Counted from the first letter of the stretch, positions 42,419 through 51,724 are shown. The stretch: 64,000 nt of DNA from Hungatella hathewayi WAL-18680 (GCF_000235505.1 NZ_JH379029.1:385798-449797), one strand, 5' to 3'. Made by a program: numbers and translations. Notes: generated by a model from the sequence alone, not told the origin.

Positions 42419-43798
42419 TTATTTTTCTTTCAACTCGGAGAGCAGCTCCTGATACTGGCTCACAATTTCCTTTGCCGCATCCTCCGGAGTGATATCACGG
42501 TAAATCACTTCCTGTAAAATGTCTTTTCTGACAGTTTCCAGCTCCGTGTTGGAACTGATGGCATTGATTGTCATGGAATCCTTCTGTGCAGTATCGATGG
42601 CCTTCTTGAGTGTTTCGTCCACAAGCCCCTGTCCCTCCAGCGCTTCAATGGCTGTCGAAGTGGAATTGTAACCGTAGGCGTCCTTGATAATCAGGGCCGC
42701 TTCCCCATCATTTAACAAAAAGTCCAGGAATTTGGCCGCTTCTTCCCGGTTCTGGGAATTATCGTTGATGCACATTCCCGTATTTCCTGCAAAATCAACG
42801 CCGCTGCATTTGGCATCACTGTTTCTCGGAATGGCCATCACATCGAGAGGCGCTGACACGGAAGCCTTGTATTTCGCCAGACCGCCTGTGATATCCAGCA
42901 GCAGACCAATTTTTCCGTTTACCCACTTAGGGTTCTGGTCCATCTGTCCCACAAACACCGCACCCTCTCCAAACGGCTCCACCGTGTTAGTGTCATAGAG
43001 GTCAAGAACCAGCTGGAGGGCATCCTTCATCTGCTCTTCCGTGAAATTCAACTCGTAACTCTCCTCGTTGACAAGACTTCCGCCTGTCGTCTGGCCGATG
43101 TATGCCGGAATAATCAACCGGTTTAACACGTCAATATCCGCTGTCATCAGATAGGTGTCGCCATCCTGCTCATGGACCTTCTGGCCCAGCTGCATAAACT
43201 CTTCCCAGCTGTAAATCTGATCCAGGTCCACGCCGAAAGCGGAGGCAAACTCCGTGTTGGCATACATTACCTGCCCGGTCACGGTGCATGGAAATAATAT
43301 CGGCTCCCCGGCATACATTCCGGATTTCTCTAACAGTCCCTCCGCCAGGGTGGAGGTGTCTACCGGGAGCTTGGATAAGTCGCTCAAATAATGCTTGGCC
43401 CCCTGCACATCCGCCAGCCACTCCCGCTTAAACAGCATTAAATCCGGCGCCGTGCCGCTGGAGAGTGTCGTCATCATTTTCTCATAATAGCCGTCGTAGC
43501 CCTGATACTCTCCCTCGATTGTCACGTTTGGATTTTTCTCTTCGTACAGTTTAATCACATCTAACATTGCCTGATGTCTCGTATCACCACCCCACCAGGA
43601 ACAGCGCAGCGTCACCTTATCGCCTGCCGCAGCCGCATCCCCGGACGCGCCTGCATCGGATGTGGCCGCCCCGGTCGTATTGTCCGCTCCGGCCTCCGTT
43701 GCTGTCTTCTGCTCCTTCGCTCCGCATCCCGCAAGCATCGTTCCCACCATGCATCCTGCCACTGCCAAAGCCGTCCATGTTTTCACACTTTTTTTCAT
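42419..43798 (-). CDS. Extracellular solute-binding lipoprotein (CUT1, second locus)
   Basis: The 459-residue protein has a signal peptide with lipobox LAGC, an Ala/Gly/Thr-rich linker and a family 1 binding domain (TLRCSWWGGDTRHQAMLDVIKLYEEKNP, APDLMLFKREWLADVQG, ILFPCTVTGQVMYANTEF). It differs substantially from the binding protein at 22658, so the two transporters should prefer different glycans. It heads the operon with permeases, a mutarotase-like protein, GH28 and sulfatase. Confidence 0.9.
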   Translation of the reverse strand: MKKSVKTWTALAVAGCMVGTMLAGCGAKEQKTATEAGADNTTGAATSDAGASGDAAAAGDKVTLRCSWWGGDTRHQAMLDVIKLYEEKNPNVTIEGEYQGYDGYYEKMMTTLSSGTAPDLMLFKREWLADVQGAKHYLSDLSKLPVDTSTLAEGLLEKSGMYAGEPILFPCTVTGQVMYANTEFASAFGVDLDQIYSWEEFMQLGQKVHEQDGDTYLMTADIDVLNRLIIPAYIGQTTGGSLVNEESYELNFTEEQMKDALQLVLDLYDTNTVEPFGEGAVFVGQMDQNPKWVNGKIGLLLDITGGLAKYKASVSAPLDVMAIPRNSDAKCSGVDFAGNTGMCINDNSQNREEAAKFLDFLLNDGEAALIIKDAYGYNSTSTAIEALEGQGLVDETLKKAIDTAQKDSMTINAISSNTELETVRKDILQEVIYRDITPEDAAKEIVSQYQELLSELKEK

Positions 43799-43841
43799 CT
43801 TCTGACTCCCTTCTCAAAAATCAAGATTTTTTGCTGTCTTT

Positions 43842-43903
43842 ACTATATCAAACCTTCCTGATTTTTAATACGACGCTGATTTTTATTTGCATATCCTGAT
43901 TTT
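43842..43903 (-). promoter_or_regulatory. Promoter region of the second glycan operon with three direct repeats
   Basis: On the minus strand TATAGT (43847-43842) is a -10 box with no good -35 box. The plus-strand 8-mer ctgatttt occurs at 43858, 43876 and 43896, with spacings of 18 and 20 bases. The two outer copies lie just upstream of the -35 position, as AraC-type activator sites do. Confidence 0.5.
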
Positions 43904-43941
43904 CTATCAATATTTAAAAAACTATCTTTATTTTAGGTTAC

Positions 43942-43996
43942 AAAAAGGAGCGGCCGTCCGGCAGATAATTCTTCTGCTTTTGCAGCCGCTCCCTTT
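43942..43996 (-). terminator. Terminator of the second YesM/YesN operon
   Basis: Arms ggagcggc (43947-43954) and gccgctcc (43985-43992), flanked by aaaaa/ttt, form a stem followed on the minus strand by a T run. Confidence 0.75.
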
Positions 43997-44012
43997 GCTC
44001 TTTTTATGCCCT

Positions 44013-45803
44013 CTATCTCACGTCCTCCAACGGCAGTCGGAAGAATATGCAGGTGCCCCTGTTTTTGTGGGACTGGATATGAATGCCGGCATCCGGCCCA
44101 TAAGTCAGAACCAGCCTTCTGTGGGAATTTAACAGACCGATATGGGGGCTGTATTCCTCCGTGACGAGAAGAGATTGTCGCAATTTTAACAATGTCTCCC
44201 TGTCCATCCCAACTCCGGTATCCAGCACACTGATATAAATATGAGTTCCACAATCATGCACCTTCATCCGGATAATGCCTTCCCGTTCCAGCTCCTTGAT
44301 GCCATGATTAATCGCATTTTCCACCAGCGGCTGGAGCAGAATCTTTCGAATCGGATAATCCAGCGCCTTCTCGTCAATATCATACTCCACCTGAAATTTA
44401 TTCTGATATCTCCTGGCCTGGATAAAAACATAGTTTTTGAGATATCCCAATTCCTCCCTGACCGTGACGCTTTCATCCGGATTTCCCAGAGAATACCGCA
44501 TTATCGCCGCCAGCTTCGTCAGCATATCCGCGCAGGTGTTGGGCCCCTTGGTCAGCGCAATCGCCTCCCAGTATATCGTGTTGAGGGTATTGTGCAGAAA
44601 ATGCGGATTAATCTGCTGCTGCAACGCCATCAGCTCCATGGTTTTCAGCCTGTATTTCTGCTCCGACGTCTGGACCTTCAGGTAGTTCTGCTGCAAAAAC
44701 AGATGTAGGATATTGTATGTAATATAGTTATAGGGGTCTAAAAATGCACCCGTCTTCTCCTGCCTGTCCGATGTGGCCAGCTCCGGATGGCTCAAAAGGT
44801 CCAGAATCTCCTCCAGCCTTTTATAATCCTTCTGCGTCTTAAACACCGCCAGAATCATGGATATCACGATAGCTCCGCCCACCAGAATACAGAAAACCGT
44901 GGCAAACCAGCTGGAGGAGCGCAGGATATTTTTGGTCGGGACCACGGAGACGTAATCTAAGTCCTTCACATAGTTGGAATGCATCTGGGACACCGTATAC
45001 TTTTCCTTATCCATCCTGATATCCGAGTACTCAAACCCGCCCAGCTGCAGCTCTGTCTCACTGTCCAGAAAGTCCAGCGCATCCACCGGCATATTCTGAA
45101 AGAGTATCTGGTTTTTCTTATTCAAAACCGTGATAGACTGCTCGCTGTACAGCCCAAGAGAATTGATATACCGAATCAGGGCGTCCGCATCATACTGAAC
45201 CGCAATCACGCCAATGGCATTTGACGGGTCGATTGTCGAGTAAAGCTTGCGGCAGTAATAGATCACCGGTTTCGCCTCCGAATATTTATCCGGCGCAACC
45301 TCGGCCGTGTCCAGCCAGATGTCCTCCTCCATCTCCCGGGAAGACTCTATCCATCCGTTGGCGCTGTGTGCCTGGAGAGAAACCATTCCCTTTTCCGGCA
45401 CAAGCAGACGGTCCCTGTCATTATAGTAATACACGTAGATGGACTGTATGTACTCGCTGGTATACATATAGTAGCGCAGCAGGGAGCTGATATTGTTAAT
45501 GCTGCGCAGACTGTTCAGCGTAATCTCCGGCTCACTATAAGCCGCCTTCAAACTGGTGGTAATCGACGGATTGGAGCGGATATAGTAGTAAACGTTGTCC
45601 AACTCCGACAGAAGCGTGTTCATGGTCTCATCCACCTGATACAGCACATTATAGCTGCTCTTTTTCAGCGCGCTGCGGCTCTCCATATTCAATTCCCAGA
45701 TGCTGAACGGACCTATGAGTAAAATGGGCGCCAGCAGCAACAGCAGATTCTGAAAAAAGCTCTTGAAAAAGAACCGCTGCCTCATGGTATGTATCCGTCT
45801 CAT
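44013..45803 (-). CDS. Sensor histidine kinase, YesM type (second)
   Basis: The 596-residue kinase has membrane segments at about 12-32 and 300-322 around an extracellular sensor. A His_kinase domain with QQQINPHFLHNTLNTIYW (phospho-acceptor His near residue 400) and an ATPase domain with QPLVENAINHGIKELE and DTGVGMDRE follow. Its start overlaps the stop of the regulator gene by four bases, so here the regulator is translated first. It probably senses the glycan handled by the operon just downstream of it. Confidence 0.93.
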   Translation of the reverse strand: MRRIHTMRQRFFFKSFFQNLLLLLAPILLIGPFSIWELNMESRSALKKSSYNVLYQVDETMNTLLSELDNVYYYIRSNPSITTSLKAAYSEPEITLNSLRSINNISSLLRYYMYTSEYIQSIYVYYYNDRDRLLVPEKGMVSLQAHSANGWIESSREMEEDIWLDTAEVAPDKYSEAKPVIYYCRKLYSTIDPSNAIGVIAVQYDADALIRYINSLGLYSEQSITVLNKKNQILFQNMPVDALDFLDSETELQLGGFEYSDIRMDKEKYTVSQMHSNYVKDLDYVSVVPTKNILRSSSWFATVFCILVGGAIVISMILAVFKTQKDYKRLEEILDLLSHPELATSDRQEKTGAFLDPYNYITYNILHLFLQQNYLKVQTSEQKYRLKTMELMALQQQINPHFLHNTLNTIYWEAIALTKGPNTCADMLTKLAAIMRYSLGNPDESVTVREELGYLKNYVFIQARRYQNKFQVEYDIDEKALDYPIRKILLQPLVENAINHGIKELEREGIIRMKVHDCGTHIYISVLDTGVGMDRETLLKLRQSLLVTEEYSPHIGLLNSHRRLVLTYGPDAGIHIQSHKNRGTCIFFRLPLEDVR

Positions 45804-46549
45804 CGGCTTCCACTTCCTTTGTGTGAGAGTCTGTATTCCTTCGGCGACTGATTGTAATACGCCCGAAACGCCCGGGTGAAATTATTGGGATTGGTATACC
45901 CCACCAGACTGCTGATCTGGTAAATCTTCACCTCCGGGTCCTGCAAAAGAATACATGCCTGCTTCATTCTCATTTCAAACAGCAAATCCACAAAATTCTT
46001 TCCTGTCTTCAGCTTAATCAGCTGGCTCAAATACGAGGCATTCAAATGACTCTTTTTCGAAAGCTCCCCCAGGGTTCCAAACCGATAATCCGTCCGGATA
46101 TATTCAAGAACCTGACAGATAATCTCATCCTCATCATTCACCGGCGCCAGCGGCTCCTCAATATGATACTTCTCATCCAACTCCTCCCTGATTTTTGAAA
46201 ATGTCTCCTTGATCTCACCGAAATCCGAAGGCTTCAAAATATAGAACCGGACGCCGTAACGGATGGCATTCTGGGCATACTGGAAATCATTGTACGCGCT
46301 CAAAAAGACCACACAGGGCGGCTCCTCCTCCCTCGCCCTCAGCCGCTCCGCCAGCTGAACACCGTCCATGATCGGCATGCTGATATCCGTCAGCACCACA
46401 TGGACAATATGGCTGTCCATAAAATCAAGAGCCTCTTTCCCGTTGGAAACCTGGCCGCAGATATGAAACCCATAATCCCCCCACGGAAAATAAGTCGCCA
46501 GGCTGTTCCTTGACATTTCTTCATCGTCTACAAGCAGTAACTCATACAT
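45800..46549 (-). CDS. Response regulator with AraC-type DNA-binding domain (second, short form)
   Basis: The protein of about 249 residues has a receiver domain (Asp55 in VLTDISMPIMDG, Lys in ILKPSDF) followed directly by an AraC helix-turn-helix pair (about 148-245, with LGELSKKSHLNASYLSQLIKLKTGKNF and ISSLVGYTNPNNFTRAFRAYYNQSPKEY). Unlike the 504-residue regulator of the first locus it lacks the long middle region. The start at 46549 is preceded by ggggacgag; the frame is open well upstream, but MYELLLVDDEE is the usual receiver opening. Confidence 0.92.
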   Translation of the reverse strand: MYELLLVDDEEMSRNSLATYFPWGDYGFHICGQVSNGKEALDFMDSHIVHVVLTDISMPIMDGVQLAERLRAREEEPPCVVFLSAYNDFQYAQNAIRYGVRFYILKPSDFGEIKETFSKIREELDEKYHIEEPLAPVNDEDEIICQVLEYIRTDYRFGTLGELSKKSHLNASYLSQLIKLKTGKNFVDLLFEMRMKQACILLQDPEVKIYQISSLVGYTNPNNFTRAFRAYYNQSPKEYRLSHKGSGSR

Positions 46550-46652
46550 CTTCACTCGTCCCCTTTTCTCCTCCCCAGACACAGGGATTCGACATTTTTT
46601 GACAAAACATAGTTTCATCATATCATTTTTGATTCTTCTGTACAATCCAAAA

Positions 46653-46689
46653 AAGAGCGAACCTTTTCTGCTAAAAAGTCCGCCCTCTT
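46653..46689 (-). terminator. Probable terminator after the DUF378 gene
   Basis: Minus-strand arms built from aagag, gcg and tttt and their complements form an imperfect stem of about 15 pairs around agcag, ending in a run of six Ts. Confidence 0.6.
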
Positions 46690-46722
46690 CCAAGTTACTT
46701 ATTTAATCTTCTGTTCACCCAC

Positions 46723-46938
46723 TTAGCTGTTCATCTCCACACGTCCCGTACGGGCGTAGAATGTCACTAAGTACAGTCCACATAAGCCGACAATGGCATA
46801 GACAATTCTGGATAACCATGTCATGCTTCCAAAAAGAAATGCTACCAAATTAAAATCGAAAAATCCAATCAGCCCCCAGTTTATCGCACCGATGATGCTG
46901 ATGGTCAGAGCTGTGCAGTCTAATGCTTTATTTCCCAT
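46723..46938 (-). CDS. DUF378 family small membrane protein
   Basis: The 71-residue protein starts at 46938 (MGNKALDCTALTISII) after aggaggtag. It has two hydrophobic segments and the DUF378 pattern: IGAINWGLIGFFDFNLVAFLFG, a Leu/Arg turn, then IVYAIVGLCGLYLV. The function of the family is unknown. It lies 62 bases after the MoxR-type gene, possibly with its own promoter. Confidence 0.85.
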   Translation of the reverse strand: MGNKALDCTALTISIIGAINWGLIGFFDFNLVAFLFGSMTWLSRIVYAIVGLCGLYLVTFYARTGRVEMNS

Positions 46939-47000
46939 GGCTCTACCTCCTTTTCTAACCATAGTATGGACATAGATTTGGGAAAATATACAATATTTTT

Positions 47001-48581
47001 TCATTCCTGGATTTTCGATAATATCTCCTGCTCATGGCTGTCAAACAGGAGTTTTTTATTGTACTGGAAATACCGCTCGCAGGAGTAATTCTGGAGATAA
47101 TGCACACTGGCATAGCTGGTATTTAACCCGGTGATGAACACCACCATCTCCTGGCTGTCGCCGAAGGCGGCTTCCATGAAATCAAACCCATGCTCCAGCA
47201 TTTTCCCGGCCAGATTGAAGGCAGTCTCGTAGCGGTCGCTCTCCTCCCCGAACAGCACTTTCAGACGCTGCCAGACCTCCCCCTCTCTCACGAGATGCTC
47301 GGTCTTCAGGGTCTGGAGGTATTTCTCCAGTATTCTGATTAACTTCTGATATCTGCGGTCCTCCGCCCGGTTTAACAGTTTCGACTCTTTCTTGTAGTCC
47401 CGCTCTACCACCACGCCGGACAGCAGCGATTCCAGCTTCTCCTGGGCATCCGTAAGGGGTACAATCCCCCGCTTGACATCCGGCGATGTCATATCCTTCA
47501 TCGTTCTGACACGCAGCTCCTCCGGTCCATGCTCCGCCCGGTTCTTCTCCGGGTCCATCTGCTGGAGCACGCCCTTCAGCATTTCCAGCAGAGCCTCCTT
47601 CTCCACCAGAGCTTTGAACACGGAATCCAGCTTGGCCTGCAGAAGGCTGATGACGCTGACCTTCTCGTCAAACGGCGCACTGGAAAGTTTGTCGCAGGTA
47701 GATTCCCGGATGACGCCCGACAGTATCTCCTCCAGCCGGTAATCATCCTCATATTTATAATACAGTTCCAGATAATTGGCGAAATCCTTGGCAATCTTGG
47801 CGTGCTGGATATACTGGAAAATCACATCCCGGTCCACCGTCTTCTCCAGCTTCTCATAGACCTCCATGAGTCTCGACAAATCCTCCCACCCACGTGGCGT
47901 CGCAAACAGCTTGCCATCCACCGTGGTCTCAATCTGGCAGAAATACTGTTTCTTCACCTCCAGATAGGAGAGGATAGCCGGATGGATATTCACCTGGCTG
48001 GCATATTCCCTCCACACCGCAAAATCAGGCTCCACATAAATCAGCTTGATTCTGTCCAGGGTCACAATGTCAAACTCCCGCACCGATTTATTATATTCCG
48101 GCGGATTCCCCGCCGCTACAATCACCCAGCCCTCAGGAATGCTGTGGTTTCCGAAGGTCTTGCACTGCAAAAACTGAAGCATGGTGGGCGCCAATGTCTC
48201 CGACACGCAGTTTATCTCATCGATAAACAGAATCCCCTCGTGAAGCCCGGTCTGCTCCATCTTCTCATAGATGGCCCCCACAATCTCGCTCATGGTATAT
48301 TCCGTCACCGAATACCGTTTGCTGTCATATATCTTCTCCTCGATATATGGCAGGCCGATGGCGCTCTGCCTGGTGTGATGGGTGATGGTGTAGGACACCA
48401 GCCCAATCTGGCACTCCTGGGATATCTGCTCCATAATCTGGGTCTTCCCCACACCTGGCGGCCCAATCAGAAGCACCGGCCTCTGCCGGATAACCGGAAT
48501 GGCATAAGCGCCATACTCATCCCTGGTTAAGTACGCTTCGATCGTATTCTTAATCTCTTCCTTTGCCCGTTTAATGTTCAT
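47001..48581 (-). CDS. MoxR-type AAA+ ATPase
   Basis: The 526-residue protein has Walker A GPPGVGKT (40-47), Walker B GILFIDEIN near 115-123, a sensor region VIVAAGNPPEYNK, and a long C-terminal region of about 270 residues that I do not recognise, with coiled-coil-like stretches. MoxR ATPases act as chaperones or activators together with VWA-domain proteins, and a VWA-type gene overlaps its start by 11 bases. The pair probably remodels or activates a client complex in the cytoplasm. Confidence 0.88.
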   Translation of the reverse strand: MNIKRAKEEIKNTIEAYLTRDEYGAYAIPVIRQRPVLLIGPPGVGKTQIMEQISQECQIGLVSYTITHHTRQSAIGLPYIEEKIYDSKRYSVTEYTMSEIVGAIYEKMEQTGLHEGILFIDEINCVSETLAPTMLQFLQCKTFGNHSIPEGWVIVAAGNPPEYNKSVREFDIVTLDRIKLIYVEPDFAVWREYASQVNIHPAILSYLEVKKQYFCQIETTVDGKLFATPRGWEDLSRLMEVYEKLEKTVDRDVIFQYIQHAKIAKDFANYLELYYKYEDDYRLEEILSGVIRESTCDKLSSAPFDEKVSVISLLQAKLDSVFKALVEKEALLEMLKGVLQQMDPEKNRAEHGPEELRVRTMKDMTSPDVKRGIVPLTDAQEKLESLLSGVVVERDYKKESKLLNRAEDRRYQKLIRILEKYLQTLKTEHLVREGEVWQRLKVLFGEESDRYETAFNLAGKMLEHGFDFMEAAFGDSQEMVVFITGLNTSYASVHYLQNYSCERYFQYNKKLLFDSHEQEILSKIQE

Positions 48582-49974
48582 CGCTATTCTCCATTTCTAT
48601 ACTTTCCGCTGGTCCCACGTGAGTGGGACTCACCATACTTTCCTCCGAACCTGCGTGAGGGGGACTTTCTATCTCCTCCGGCTCCAATATCAGTTTGATG
48701 GCCCATGGCGGCACTGATACGTCCGTATATTGCTCCTTCATAAACACAAATGCCGTATCATACACCGGTCTTCTCACCGGATAAATTCCCTCTCCATCCG
48801 TGAAATACAACAGCCCCCGCAGTTTTCGAAACGCTCCCTGCTCCCGCAGCCGGTTCACATACTCAAAAGCAGGTCGAAAATCCGTCCCACCTTTTCCGAT
48901 AATCGTAAAATCCCTCATATATGCATCCATCTCATCCTGGCTGGTAATCACCTTGTCCGACTGTATCTTGTCGTCGCACTGGATGATATGAATATTGATC
49001 TTCTTAAAATAGGTCTCCGATTCACAGAGCACCGTATAGGTCTCCTCCAGAAACCGCTTCACCAACTCCCCGGAACAGGACATGGACGTGTCAATCACAA
49101 TCACAAAATCCTCAATCCGGTATATCTCCTTCGTCTCCAGCGGCTCAATCAGCGGCATATTGCCGTACATAGACAACCCGTAGGTATAATAAATATAATC
49201 AAAGGAGTCCTCATCCACCTGAAGCTCCTCCCGGAGTACCGAAAATTTGCGCAGGAACTTCTTATAATCGTACCGCTCCCGGTTCTCAATCCGCACCTGC
49301 TCCATGAGACTATCCGCATTCTCCGCCGACTCGCTGGCCATGCTCTCGATCTGCGTCTGCATCTTCTCCCGGTTGTCATTCCATTTGTTCTGTCTCGGCT
49401 GCGCCTGCTTTCTTGTATCATCCTCATACCAGCGGGCATGATTGTCCACATAGAACTCCGCCGTCAGCCGGTTATACTGCTTCTCCGTCAGATTCATCTT
49501 CTTAAGAGCCGCATAAATACCTTCCGCGGTCAGCACTTTCATCTCTTTTCCCAAACGCAGATAAGTCTCCCTGCGAAATGCGGACTGGGGCCGGTGAATA
49601 CATTTTTTATAAAGACCGTCAAGCACGGACTCCATGGCGATGTCACAGGCCAAATCCCAGTACTCCTTCTCCCGCTCTCCTCTGGTATCCATGTGGCAGA
49701 ACAGACAGTGAAATACCATATGGAGATAGGCTCGGTTTACATAACTTCTACCCTGCCGGTAAAGCCGAAACAGATAATCCGGGTTATAATATATCACAAA
49801 CCCATCCGTCCCAATCCCTGGCGTTGCCGCCGCCTCAAAGCCCAGACTGCTTAAGGAGATATCCAGAAAATGCATATTCAGATAAAGCTCATTTCTCGCA
49901 TCATACAGAATCTGGGTACACAATTCTACCGTATCCAATTCCATCAGCTGTTGATGTCTTTTCGGGTCAATCAT
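48571..49974 (-). CDS. VWA-like protein with N-terminal metallopeptidase-like domain (DUF2201 family)
   Basis: The 467-residue protein has an N-terminal zinc-peptidase-like motif (HMVFHCLFCHMDTRG, near 85) and a C-terminal von Willebrand A-like domain with the metal site DTSMSCS near 290 and a GGTDFRPAF stretch near 360. This is the DUF2201 architecture, usually encoded beside MoxR ATPases. The C-terminal tail carries two tandem 12-residue units (SPPHAGSEESM and SPTHVGPAESI types), encoded by 36-base repeats at 48599-48670. It follows the LRR gene by 26 bases. Confidence 0.86.
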   Translation of the reverse strand: MIDPKRHQQLMELDTVELCTQILYDARNELYLNMHFLDISLSSLGFEAAATPGIGTDGFVIYYNPDYLFRLYRQGRSYVNRAYLHMVFHCLFCHMDTRGEREKEYWDLACDIAMESVLDGLYKKCIHRPQSAFRRETYLRLGKEMKVLTAEGIYAALKKMNLTEKQYNRLTAEFYVDNHARWYEDDTRKQAQPRQNKWNDNREKMQTQIESMASESAENADSLMEQVRIENRERYDYKKFLRKFSVLREELQVDEDSFDYIYYTYGLSMYGNMPLIEPLETKEIYRIEDFVIVIDTSMSCSGELVKRFLEETYTVLCESETYFKKINIHIIQCDDKIQSDKVITSQDEMDAYMRDFTIIGKGGTDFRPAFEYVNRLREQGAFRKLRGLLYFTDGEGIYPVRRPVYDTAFVFMKEQYTDVSVPPWAIKLILEPEEIESPPHAGSEESMVSPTHVGPAESIEMENSDEH

Positions 49975-50000
49975 CCACCCACCTCCTGTTCTCTCTATTT

Positions 50001-50993
50001 CTACAACTCAAACCGCCGCTTTCCAACCGGCCGCTCCGTCTCGTGCCCATCTTCCCCGGCGCCGTCAAACTTCTTATGCCGGAAATCCATCAGATAGCTG
50101 AGCATCGCCCCGTCTCCCAGTTTCCCGGCCGTGGCAATCATCTGCGCCAATTCACCTCTGTCATAGGCCAGCTGCTCCGTCACCCAGCGCAGCTCCTCCA
50201 TGCTCTCCCGTCTCATCGCCCCGGCCGCCGCCTCTTCCCGGTGTGCCTCCAGATACTCCCGGTAAGCCGTCCGGTGTTCCTCCGCCAGCCCATAGGGGAA
50301 ACGAAGCCGCCCCAAAGCCAGCCGTATCACCAGCTCCTCATCCTCCTGTACCTGGACATTTGGGAACAGACTGTCATACCACAGAAACTGAAATTCCGAC
50401 TGCCGGAAACAGTACCGGTACTGATGCCCGCACCCGTGCATATGGGTCTCCAGAATTCTGGCCGGCGTATTCTCCACCGACTCCTCAAAAAATTCCGGAA
50501 ACACCAGTCTGGCCTCCTGCTTCCCGTGATAATCCACAAACAACGTCTGCCGAAGCTCCGCCAGCACCTCTTTTAAGCAGGATTTCTCCCCCTCCTCCAC
50601 TCTCACATCCAGATACCGCACTCCGATACACCCGGTCAGCGTCCCCGCTCCCCAGTCCAGAGTCCGGCTGCTAAACGACAGCTTCTCCAGATTCCAGCAG
50701 TTATAAAATGCATAGGCCCCAATCTTCACAAGCCCGTCAGGCAGGTGTACCTCTCTCACCCGTTCCCCTGAAACTTCCGGGCTCTCCGTCCACGCTTCCT
50801 CCTGTCCGCTCCAGACTCCGTCCTCCAGCTGCCTTGCATTTGCCGAAAAGATATAAGCCCCCAGTTCCACCACCGGCATTCCGTCAATCGTCTCCGGTAT
50901 CACAGCCACCGAATCCAGACTTCTGCACCGCAGTATCTTCACTCCGCCGTCCACGCGGCGGTATAAAAAGTATGTCGATGTAAAATCCGCCAT
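50001..50993 (-). CDS. BspA-type leucine-rich-repeat protein, cytoplasmic
   Basis: The 330-residue protein has an N-terminal BspA-like repeat region (about 1-130: VAVIPETIDGMPVVELGAYIF, VHLPDGLVKIGAYAFYNCWNLEKLSFSS). An unrecognised C-terminal half is rich in Arg, Glu and Leu with long helices. There is no signal peptide or cell-wall anchor, unlike most BspA surface proteins, so it should be cytoplasmic. It is the first gene of the unit with the VWA-like and MoxR genes and may be the client or adaptor of that pair. Confidence 0.8.
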   Translation of the reverse strand: MADFTSTYFLYRRVDGGVKILRCRSLDSVAVIPETIDGMPVVELGAYIFSANARQLEDGVWSGQEEAWTESPEVSGERVREVHLPDGLVKIGAYAFYNCWNLEKLSFSSRTLDWGAGTLTGCIGVRYLDVRVEEGEKSCLKEVLAELRQTLFVDYHGKQEARLVFPEFFEESVENTPARILETHMHGCGHQYRYCFRQSEFQFLWYDSLFPNVQVQEDEELVIRLALGRLRFPYGLAEEHRTAYREYLEAHREEAAAGAMRRESMEELRWVTEQLAYDRGELAQMIATAGKLGDGAMLSYLMDFRHKKFDGAGEDGHETERPVGKRRFEL

Positions 50994-51036
50994 CCTGTCT
51001 CCTCATAATACTTTCATACTAAACAAAAAAACCTTA

Positions 51037-51068
51037 CTTACATCTTACCATAAAAAGTAAGATGTAAG
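51037..51068 (-). terminator. Intrinsic terminator between the nitroreductase and the LRR/VWA/MoxR unit
   Basis: Arms cttacatcttac (51037-51048) and gtaagatgtaag (51057-51068) are perfect. On the minus strand the stem leads into gttttttt. Confidence 0.85.
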
Positions 51069-51110
51069 AAAGTTTTATTGTTATCATTTACTGCCAATTT
51101 CTGACTCTTT

Positions 51111-51683
51111 TTATGAATACAACACATCCTCCAGGCTTCTCTTCGGCACATAGTGCACCTGGTTCTCATCGCGGTAGTAGGTGGTGTCCCCATTTTCCCC
51201 TACCGGAACCACTTTTACCTCTTCCTTCGGCTTGCCGAGGGCCAGCACCAGCTCGATAGAATAGCGCTCCTGGTCGATGCCCAGCGTCTCCGCCAGTTTA
51301 GCTCTCTGCACACTTCCAAGCATGCAGCCGCCATAGCCCTTTTCCACAGCGCCCAGCATCATGGTCTGGGCGGTGATTCCCGACTCAATGGCCCGCTTCG
51401 GTCCCATGGTTAAATCGCTGAGTATCACAATATAAGCGGCAGGCCGCTCCCCCTCCACCGGGCCGTCCCAGTCTTTCAAGGCGGCCGCCCAAATCAGGCT
51501 GGGATAGATCCTGGCGGCGTCCTCTCTGGTGTGGTAGATGGCAAACTTTAAAGACTGGGAATTGGCGCTGAAGGCGGTCATTCTCCCCAAATCCACCAGC
51601 TCTCTCAGCTCCTCCTCCGTCATCCTCACATCCTCATCAAACCGCCGGTATGTACGGCAGGAATACACAAGTTCTTTCAGCAT
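51111..51683 (-). CDS. Nitroreductase-family flavoprotein
   Basis: The protein of about 190 residues starts at 51683 (MLKELVYSCRTYRRF) after gggagag. CRTYRRFDE holds the FMN-phosphate Arg residues. A GITAQTMMLGAVEKGYGGCMLG segment and an IELVLALGKPKEE ending are typical of FMN-dependent nitroreductases. It probably reduces quinones or nitro compounds with NAD(P)H. It is the last gene of a close-spaced group before a terminator. Confidence 0.88.
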   Translation of the reverse strand: MLKELVYSCRTYRRFDEDVRMTEEELRELVDLGRMTAFSANSQSLKFAIYHTREDAARIYPSLIWAAALKDWDGPVEGERPAAYIVILSDLTMGPKRAIESGITAQTMMLGAVEKGYGGCMLGSVQRAKLAETLGIDQERYSIELVLALGKPKEEVKVVPVGENGDTTYYRDENQVHYVPKRSLEDVLYS

Positions 51684-51724
51684 ATGGTTCTCTCCCTTCT
51701 CTGACTGGCCGTCATCGTTCCTCT

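Noticed and set aside
48730-49854. Plus-strand frame of 374 codons opposite the VWA-type gene
   Set aside because: It has Leu/His/Arg-rich shadow composition and no ribosome binding site; the minus-strand gene has clear domains.
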